Below, in pieces: positions 34,083 through 38,820 of a DNA stretch of 38,820 bases. The DNA is from Opitutales bacterium (GTDB taxonomy: Bacteria; Verrucomicrobiota; Verrucomicrobiia; Opitutales; UBA2987): the NCBI GenBank assembly GCA_021772515.1, contig JAJFLU010000055.1, positions 1-38,820 on the forward strand, read 5' to 3'. The notes under the pieces are model-generated. The model ran no database searches, was not told the origin of the DNA, and saw only the letters and a list, made by a program, of their open reading frames with translations. Made by a program: the position numbers and the translations under genes. Each line of letters starts with the position of its first letter. The stretch's first letter is position 1.

Positions 34083-34388
34083 TTAGCGCATACCCAGCTG
34101 CGGGTTCTCGGCCAGTATGCTCACGGCTTTTTTTAAGATATCGCGTTGACGGCGCAGATACTCGTTCTCACGTCGTAATCGGCGCATCTGTGCTTCTCCT
34201 TGGGGGCCGGGAGCTACGGCTGTGCCTGCGCTCCCGGCCCCCAAGGAGCGGTTGCGCCAGCTCCTCAGAGTGTTCGCGGCGATTCCCAGTTCCCTGGCTA
34301 CCTGATTTAGCGGTCGACCGCTGCTAAGCAGAAGGTCCACCGCTTCCCGGCGGAACTCCTCGTTATACTGTGGATTTGTTCGTGGCAT
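34083..34388 (-). CDS. IS3-family OrfA with HTH domain
   Basis: OrfA of an IS3-type element, about 101 residues from ATG 34388 (AGGA lies 9 bases upstream). The earlier ATG at 34427 falls in the terminal repeat. It has the Transposase_8 helix-turn-helix (NEEFRREAVDLLLSSGRPLN, QVARELGIAANTLRSWRN) and the leucine zipper-like end (RRENEYLRRQRDILKKAVSI). A run of seven A residues in the sense strand (34128-34134) forms an A-AAA-AAA slippery site. A -1 shift there leads without a stop into orfB, the usual way IS3 elements make OrfAB. The middle of the gene holds a perfect 19-base inverted repeat (34196-34214 and 34230-34248). Confidence 0.85.
   Translation of the reverse strand: MPRTNPQYNEEFRREAVDLLLSSGRPLNQVARELGIAANTLRSWRNRSLGAGSAGTAVAPGPQGEAQMRRLRRENEYLRRQRDILKKAVSILAENPQLGMR
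34128..34134 (-). other. A7 slippery site for -1 frameshifting (OrfA to OrfAB)
   Basis: In the orfA phase the sense strand reads TTA AAA AAA GCC. Slipping back one base gives AAA AGC CGT GAG CAT and continues with no stop to the orfB ATG at 34074 in its own frame. This matches the programmed frameshift of IS3 elements. No stimulatory hairpin was examined further. Confidence 0.6.
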
Positions 34389-34467
34389 ATTTTCGATCCT
34401 TTCGATTCCACTCGAACTGTCCATCATATCGGGGGAACTTTACGATGCCGGAAAATTAAGCATAGCA

Positions 34468-34895
34468 CTACATGTTGCGCAGAGCCTTTACCAAGGCCGC
34501 TGTCTGTTCTACCGCTGCGGACCCGTTAATGCGAATGCAAACGCAAACCCCATCACTCAAGAGCACTTCGATCGAGTCACCCGCCGGGCTATCGAGCGCC
34601 ACCGTTACTTCGGCGAACTTCACATCGCTGCTTCTGCTCTTATCCTCGCCCTCGCCATTGCGACTGCCATTATCGTTACTACTGTCGTTCCCGTTGTCGT
34701 TGTCACTAACATTGCCGTTGCCGTTGCAAATTTGTCGCTCCAAACGCAGCCAGCCGACAAAAGTCCCCAGATTGATTCCATGGCACTGGGCAAACGCCCG
34801 CTGCGATAGACCACTGCAGCGGAAGCGCCGATCAACCGCACACGCTCGCGACGACTCCGCCGAACAATCCGATTTCCATTCGATTTTTCAGACAT
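34468..34895 (-). pseudogene. IS66-family TnpA-type accessory gene, frameshifted
   Basis: The start in one frame (MSEKSNGNRIVRRSRRERVR, from 34895) continues in another frame with SGLSQRAFAQCHGINLGTF and VGWLRLERQI, the classic IS66 TnpA/orf1 helix-turn-helix. A one-base loss near 34822-34830 would explain the switch. After an unusual Asn/Asp/Gly/Ser-rich linker of about 30 residues comes the usual C-terminal piece (DSIEVLLSDGVCVCIRINGS, then ALVKALRNM). No tnpB or tnpC follows; the IS3 element begins 23 bases beyond the stop. It is a decayed, truncated IS66 copy. Confidence 0.7.
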
Positions 34896-35033
34896 ACAAA
34901 CATCTTAACACCTCCACCCGCCCCGCGCTACAAGGTAGTTCACCGACCGTTTACGACTTAGCAACGATTTCCGCGAATAAACGCCCAAAATCCCAACTCC
35001 AAAACCAAAAAACAACCACAAAACCGAGGCCCT

Positions 35034-35125
35034 ATCCGTGAAAATTCGTGCAATCCGTGGTTAAAATATTCTTCCCTCTTCTTCCCTAAAAAAATCTGCG
35101 TTTATCTGCGCAATCTGCGGTTAAT
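35034..35125 (+). repeat. Composite intergenic repeat C1, third copy
   Basis: The CCGTG-type element has ATCCGTG at 35034, ATTCGTG at 35044 and ATCCGTGG at 35053 (followed by TTAAAA). The CTGCG-type element has ATCTGCG at 35094, ATCTGCG at 35104 and ATCTGCGG at 35113 (followed by TTAATC). All spacings are 10 and 9, and the elements start 60 bases apart. This is the cleanest copy. The 34896-35033 stretch before it is probably the upstream end of the IS66 element; I see no gene there. Confidence 0.85.
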
Positions 35126-35212
35126 CTCTCCATTGGACAGCACATGGAGGAGAGGAGGACCCTGTATTGGCGTTTCCAGATGAAAATAGTAGGGGAAGGT
35201 GCTCAAGGAGCA

Positions 35213-35349
35213 ACCACCCCGAGAAGCTGGCTTCAAGGCCAAATAATAACTATAAGTTGGCATAAAAAGTGCTAATGGTGTGCCCGCTATCCAAGGCCAA
35301 ACATAAACTATAAGTTGGCACATATCATGCTAATGATGTGCCCGCTATC
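35213..35349 (+). repeat. Tandem R1 hairpin repeats (58-base period)
   Basis: Two units, 35234-35291 and 35292-35349, begin CAAGGCC and share AACTATAAGTTGGCA, GCTAATG and TGTGCCCGCTATCC. A leader (ACCACCCCGAGAAGCTGG) from 35213 extends the similarity to the copy at 987-1053. The second unit forms a good hairpin in which GGCACAT and CAT pair with ATG and ATGTGCC. The block ends 8 bases from the stop of the small membrane protein gene on the minus strand. Other hairpins (CTCCAT/ATGGAG near 35131 and GCTC/GAGC near 35200) lie just before it. Confidence 0.75.
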
Positions 35350-35356
35350 CTCGCTA

Positions 35357-35632
35357 CTAATGAAGCAAAAACGTAAAACAAAAAACAAGAAAAAACAAGC
35401 CATATAAAATCCATCCCAATGGATATAGTAAGTTTATTACATCAACATCACTGAAACTAATACTAAATCCTGCAGTTACTTTTCGATATTCTGTAAATGC
35501 GATGAAAAATGGTAAAAACGTACCGGCAACTCCACAACAAACTTTAATAACTGTACTTTTAATATTTTTTCTTTTTTCAAGAACAAATACAACAAAAATA
35601 GCTAACACTATAATAATAAAAGGTTCTATCAT
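35357..35632 (-). CDS. Small membrane protein, likely immunity to the orphan Rhs toxin
   Basis: A 91-residue protein with three hydrophobic helices (about residues 4-19, 29-47 and 68-90: FIIIVLAIFVVFVL, VCCGVAGTFLPFFIAF, LGWILYGLFFLVFCFTF). It starts 12 bases after the Rhs toxin gene stops, the position where immunity genes of Rhs and contact-dependent toxins lie. Immunity proteins spanning the inner membrane usually protect against toxins that attack that membrane, so the partner may form pores; this is inference. It is AT-rich like the toxin domain and unlike the Rhs core. I know no family match. Confidence 0.62.
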   Translation of the reverse strand: MIEPFIIIVLAIFVVFVLEKRKNIKSTVIKVCCGVAGTFLPFFIAFTEYRKVTAGFSISFSDVDVINLLYPLGWILYGLFFLVFCFTFLLH

Positions 35633-35644
35633 AATCTTGTATAC

Positions 35645-37249
35645 TTAATTACCGTTTACTGAATTTTGAGAATTTTGTAATTCACTCAAATTTATCGTAG
35701 TCTCAAATAATGATTTTTCGAGTTGTGCTTCAACGCGCAACGCCTCGTTTATAGCGCCTCTTCCGCCGCCCAACGCGCTAGAAACTGCCTCCGACGCTGA
35801 AGATACACCACTAATAATTACAGTTTTACTACCAAAAAATACTAATTCGCCAAATACACCCTCAGAGGCTATAATTTGTTGAAGGCCTACAACACCTTGG
35901 GCACTAGCCTCAACAGTTTCTGCATTTAAAATCTGGCCATTTATTGCAATATAAGGCACGATCCGGTCCTTTCCTGCTTGCAAAACTTTTCTTATTATTA
36001 ATGTGCCTTTCCCAACAGGAACACCAATTGTAACACCTTCTCTTACGGAATCCACAAAAATACTTGTAGCTTCTCCAATAACTATTATTGAACCTAGCTC
36101 TTTTAAATCAGCTATTATTTCTTGTTGTTGGCGAGACAATATTTTAATTTTTATACTTATAATATCTTCAACAGTAAGATCGTTAAAATCCGGAGGGAAT
36201 ACATCCGATTCATTATCGATTGGTATTACTGGAACATCATCATCATTTATTGCTGCGATATATGCATTGTAAGTATCGAGAATCAGTCTTCCGCTAAGAA
36301 CTCTGCCATCAAGACCTACGGAGTCATTTATTAAATTTATTGTTTCCTGCCGGGTAGCACTATCCAACGACTCAAAATTTTCTAGGTTATCCAGAATGGA
36401 CTCCTCCACTGTGCCAAGTAATAAATGTTCGATAAATCGTTTTAATCCTCCTATAGCGTCAGGTACAACTCTGTTTGAGACGCCGCTAGAGAGTTCAATA
36501 CTAATAAAGCCTTCAGAATCTGGCTCGCCGCAATCTTTGAAAAAATCGTCAGCACTGCAAAGTCCCAGGAAATCCACTCGATTAATCGGGTCATTACCGA
36601 CAAAACCGTATAAATTCAACCCCCCCGCTTCACCGATGGGGTCTCGGTTGATGAAGCGGCCTGAGGTGGCGTTGTAGTAACGTAGCCCGAAGTAAACAAG
36701 GCCGGTTTCGGAGTCGGTGTATTTGGTCGAAAAACGGAACGGGTTGGCATCGGCATAATCGCCGCTGGCCCGCAATGGCTCCCCAAATGGCCCATACTCG
36801 TAGGCCGCCGCCACACTGCCATCGGCTTCATCGATCAGAGCCGTCAAATTACCACTGCCGTCGTAAGCGGTAAGGTATTTGCTGGCGCCATCGACAATCA
36901 TCAACAACCCCCCAACGCCACCGGCACCCTGAGTCGTCCCCGACTCATCCAAACCCCAGACAAAACTGCGCAACACTCCCGCCGAGCCATCCATTTCCGC
37001 AATCAAATTAAAACCCTCGTAGACAAAGCGCGTCGTCGTAACCGCCGCCCCCAGCGTATGGACCTTCTCCACCCGACGCCCGGTATAATCATACTTGAAA
37101 TCAAGGCTCTCACCCGTGCGCGACATCCGCCTGAGCCGGTTTTCGGCATCCCACTCATAGGCCCACACCTCGTCATTTTCCAAGTTGCCATCGGTGTCGT
37201 AGTTAAAGCCCTCCAAAATGAAACCACCACTAAAAAAAGTTCTCACCAA
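35645..37249 (-). CDS. Orphan Rhs core tip with unrecognised C-terminal toxin domain
   Basis: A 534-residue Rhs fragment. Residues 1-230 are the last YD-repeats and the Rhs core end (GFNYDTDGNLENDEVWAYEW, TGLVYFGLRYYNATSGRFIN, DPIGEAGGLNLYGF, ending NRVDFLGL). Residues 231-534 are a variable domain encoded by AT-rich DNA (35645-36559), the usual layout of a polymorphic toxin. I do not recognise the toxin fold; it has Gly/Ile/Val-rich stretches (SIIVIGEATSIF, VTIGVPVGKGTLIIRK) and no obvious nuclease motif. The N-terminal 1000 or more residues of a full Rhs protein are missing and the start is a weak TTG, so this is an orphan module that may be silent until recombined with the full gene upstream. 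Confidence 0.78.
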   Translation of the reverse strand: MVRTFFSGGFILEGFNYDTDGNLENDEVWAYEWDAENRLRRMSRTGESLDFKYDYTGRRVEKVHTLGAAVTTTRFVYEGFNLIAEMDGSAGVLRSFVWGLDESGTTQGAGGVGGLLMIVDGASKYLTAYDGSGNLTALIDEADGSVAAAYEYGPFGEPLRASGDYADANPFRFSTKYTDSETGLVYFGLRYYNATSGRFINRDPIGEAGGLNLYGFVGNDPINRVDFLGLCSADDFFKDCGEPDSEGFISIELSSGVSNRVVPDAIGGLKRFIEHLLLGTVEESILDNLENFESLDSATRQETINLINDSVGLDGRVLSGRLILDTYNAYIAAINDDDVPVIPIDNESDVFPPDFNDLTVEDIISIKIKILSRQQQEIIADLKELGSIIVIGEATSIFVDSVREGVTIGVPVGKGTLIIRKVLQAGKDRIVPYIAINGQILNAETVEASAQGVVGLQQIIASEGVFGELVFFGSKTVIISGVSSASEAVSSALGGGRGAINEALRVEAQLEKSLFETTINLSELQNSQNSVNGN

Positions 37250-37285
37250 AATCCCCTCGCAAAAATCATACTTTGGGGACAGCCT

Positions 37286-37777
37286 TTAACTAGCAAACGT
37301 TGTTCTTTTGCTCAATATTAACCACATACCATCTTCTAATTTTAATATATATTCCCAGTATACTGCACCCGTTGGTGTTGAAAAAAAACCGACACTCACA
37401 ATCGCTTCCTTTTTATCAAAAGTCACAGAATCTATAGAATAGATATAACCCCCTATTAATGGATTTAACTTATCACGAATCGCACCCTGTTCACTAACTA
37501 TAGCTCTATCTGAATGTAGAATAATTTTACCTTTGGATGCATAGTGTTCGATTATTTCATTCTCTAAACTATCAGGTCCATCAATAAAAAGGGCTGTTTT
37601 CTCTAAGCTTTTCTTCGGACTTTTAAAGATTCTATCAAATATATCCTTCAACACTACTAATTCACATTGCCTGCGATTTTCTGCAAGTTCTTTAAACGAA
37701 ATGGGTTTAATAGGTTCTTCACTGCAACCCAATATGAAGATAAGGATCAGCAAATAAGTATATCTATTTTTATTCAT
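37286..37777 (-). CDS. Lipoprotein, likely immunity to the zincin-type Rhs toxin
   Basis: A protein of about 163 residues from ATG 37777; the frame extends to 37849, but this start gives a proper lipoprotein signal, YTYLLILIFILGCSEE with lipobox Cys18. The mature part ends in VSVGFFSTPTGAVYWEYILK and LEDGMWLILS, reminiscent of small NTF2-like or cystatin-like folds, but I cannot name the family. Its start codon overlaps the end of the extended toxin frame (ATGAATAA), so toxin and lipoprotein were once translationally coupled. A lipoprotein immunity protein suggests that the toxin acts outside the cytoplasm. The gene lies between the two Rhs modules. Confidence 0.65.
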   Translation of the reverse strand: MNKNRYTYLLILIFILGCSEEPIKPISFKELAENRRQCELVVLKDIFDRIFKSPKKSLEKTALFIDGPDSLENEIIEHYASKGKIILHSDRAIVSEQGAIRDKLNPLIGGYIYSIDSVTFDKKEAIVSVGFFSTPTGAVYWEYILKLEDGMWLILSKRTTFAS

Positions 37778-37919
37778 TTGAAGGAAGTTTTGAGACGAAA
37801 TTCTCAAGCACATTACAATATTTGATATCAGGTATTCTAGCAGATCCATCCCGCTGCTGCTGGCGTCTCATCAAGTTTAATGGACGATTATCAGGAGCAT
37901 GAGCTGGATCAATGGGTCA
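37770..37919 (-). other. In-frame continuation of the toxin reading frame beyond TGA
   Basis: Past the TGA at 37917-37919 the same frame stays open for 48 codons, with a plausible protein-like sequence (PIDPAHAPDNRPLNLMRR and so on, ending SKLPSNE). It ends at TAA 37770-37772, overlapping the lipoprotein ATG by 8 bases. A His (PAHAP) and an NLM turn lie where a zincin could use them. The simplest reading is that the TGA is a nonsense mutation or sequence error in a once longer toxin domain. Confidence 0.6.
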
Positions 37920-38820
37920 AAAGGATCGATAACCGAAATTGTGTCCTAATTCATGAGCCAATGTTGATGATTGTGGGCTTTTTATGCCCGGTATGTTCAT
38001 AAAAATTGTTCTCCCAGGAGTCGCGCCCCAAGCGGCAGCGCTACCTAATTGCCTTCTCGAAATTAATTTTCCAAAAGTTACTCCAACTTTTATATCACCG
38101 GTTCCACCCATTCTAAGAAGCGTATTAGTAATTCTGCTAATTCCAATTGTCGCACCGCTCTCAATATACCTATTATACCTATCAGGGCTGAGATTCAATA
38201 CTTCTGATATAAATTTAGTTTCGACCATGATATTATTGGCCTTGTTGTAAAGAGTTTGGCATCTATGAATAACTCTTCGAAATTCCCAAATGTTTTCTCT
38301 CATAGCTTTATGGGCATCACCTATTTCAACATGGCTATTAACTGATTCGTCCATAGCCCAGTCTATTTTTAATATTCGAAGATTACTATCCGACTTCTGG
38401 AAAAACAACGCAAGCGGCACGGGGAAAAATATCAACTGGTCGTCGCCGATTGGGTTTGGTAGGCCGATGCTTATTATTCCGCCGGGGCTGACTCTGACGT
38501 GACCCCTTATTTGCGCTACGGCGTCGATAATTGCCCCTATGTCGACTACGTTTTCGATGATGCCGATCAGTTCCGGGAAATTCTCGAGTATGCCAGCAAC
38601 TCTGGCAAATATTATGTCGGCCAGATCGAGAATATCGAAACCACCCCCGGGAATTGATATGCCGAAGCTGAACGAGAATAGCCCGAGAAAATCATTCTGG
38701 TTGATCGGGTCGTTGTTGACGAAGGCATAGAGGTTGACCCCACCCCCTTCACCCGAGGGATCGCGGTTGATGAAACGCCCCAGCGAAGGGCTGTAGTAGC
38801 GCAACCCGTAGTAAACCAGC
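37917..38820 (-). CDS. Rhs protein C-terminal part with zincin-like toxin domain (5' end outside window)
   Basis: The frame is open to the window edge. It begins in the Rhs core end (LVYYGLRYYSPSLGRFINRD, PSGEGGGVNLYAF, ending INQNDFLGL) and then enters a variable region of about 250 residues. The last residues carry a zinc-peptidase motif, STLAHELGHNFGYRSF, with HELGH at 37941-37955. The third metal ligand expected for metzincins (HExxHxxGxxH) is replaced by Ser, and the frame ends at TGA five residues after NFG. The continuation to 37770 suggests the natural protein was longer. As it stands it may be an inactive toxin. The Rhs core end resembles that of the orphan module (NRDP, GG-NLY, NDPIN), which would allow recombination. 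Confidence 0.8.
   Translation of the reverse strand, partial: LVYYGLRYYSPSLGRFINRDPSGEGGGVNLYAFVNNDPINQNDFLGLFSFSFGISIPGGGFDILDLADIIFARVAGILENFPELIGIIENVVDIGAIIDAVAQIRGHVRVSPGGIISIGLPNPIGDDQLIFFPVPLALFFQKSDSNLRILKIDWAMDESVNSHVEIGDAHKAMRENIWEFRRVIHRCQTLYNKANNIMVETKFISEVLNLSPDRYNRYIESGATIGISRITNTLLRMGGTGDIKVGVTFGKLISRRQLGSAAAWGATPGRTIFMNIPGIKSPQSSTLAHELGHNFGYRSF

Larger units (their letters stand above)
33628..34445 (-). mobile_element. Internally deleted IS3-family element
   Basis: The ends are imperfect inverted repeats: TGTAGGTTGCCCCATGATG at the left (33628-33646), and on the other strand CGTAAAGTTCCCCCGATATG at the right (about 34425-34444). Inside are an orfA gene and only the first part of orfB, which lacks the DDE catalytic domain. 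The total, about 0.8 kb, is well short of the 1.2-1.5 kb typical of the family. It adjoins the end of an IS66-type tnpA remnant. It could be moved only by an intact relative. Confidence 0.7.

Noticed and set aside
34472..35041. A 189-codon plus-strand frame opposite the IS66 remnant.
   Set aside because: Leu/Ser/Pro low-complexity shadow of the Asn/Asp/Gly linker on the other strand.
35102..35323. A 73-codon minus-strand frame.
   Set aside because: It runs through the C1 and R1 repeats and shows no protein-like features or start signal.
35252..35335. TTGGCAT-N5-GTGC and TTGGCAC-N5-ATGC in the R1 units resemble sigma-54 promoters.
   Set aside because: No gene starts downstream on the plus strand; the next gene converges. 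The match lies inside a hairpin repeat and departs from consensus in the -12 half.
37917..37919. TGA as a selenocysteine or tryptophan codon in the Rhs toxin.
   Set aside because: TGA is used as a normal stop in other genes here (for example at 946-948 and 6079-6081), and no selenocysteine element was evident. Mutation or error is simpler.

Overview
The window looks like a chromosomal stretch of a Verrucomicrobiota bacterium, most likely in or near the Opitutae. This is an inference from gene style, not a database match. The clues are very long repetitive surface proteins, a PQQ-type propeller protein with a C-terminal tryptophan-rich domain, TSP3-like calcium motifs in secreted proteins, type IV pilus/type II secretion parts, and Rhs modules. 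The core is moderately GC-rich and densely coded. Both ends (about 950-3300 and 33600-38820) are more AT-rich and full of mobile-element debris and repeats.

Left flank (1-3300): an IS110-family transposase split by an in-frame amber codon, a leucine-rich-repeat protein, an AT-rich membrane-anchored protein of unknown function, a fragment resembling the start of a REP-associated (RAYT) transposase, and two copies of a composite intergenic repeat. Metabolic core (3300-13100): a RibD-C reductase, a class B-type acid phosphatase, a LOG-family protein, a Cys/Met-metabolism PLP enzyme, a small membrane protein, an orphan ExbD, a DUF123 GIY-YIG protein, a fungal-type cytosine deaminase, TruA, a BNR/sialidase-fold protein, a cystathionine beta-synthase-type enzyme and an alpha/beta hydrolase. 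The two PLP enzymes could together perform transsulfuration.

Surface and envelope region (13200-29800): two secreted proteins (one of 1206 residues with four internal repeats and a beta-helix end), then a reverse-strand set of PfkB kinase, Tmk and HolB, then a TolQ-TolR-TolA operon. Next comes a striking set: a sigma-54 response regulator; a textbook sigma-54 promoter driving a periplasmic Arg/Glu-rich helical protein built from a tandem duplication; an outer-membrane beta-barrel; a histidine kinase; and a PQQ-like propeller protein. The layout recalls ZraP-ZraS-ZraR envelope-stress systems but has different outer parts, and it is the best candidate here for an undescribed signalling system.

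Right part (29800-38820): a reverse-strand PilB/GspE ATPase with a small basic protein and a CheY-like regulator, a Gfo/Idh/MocA oxidoreductase, an internally deleted IS3-family element with unusual hairpins, a frameshifted IS66-type tnpA, tandem repeats, and two Rhs C-terminal toxin modules in a row. The outer module ends in a zincin-like HELGH peptidase domain cut short by a TGA. The reading frame continues past that TGA and overlaps the start of a lipoprotein gene, a likely immunity gene. The inner module is an orphan Rhs tip with an unrecognised toxin domain and a small membrane protein.

A three-part repeat (ATCYGYG at spacings of 10 and 9) recurs seven times. A second hairpin repeat lies just beyond the 3' ends of two AT-rich genes at opposite ends of the window.
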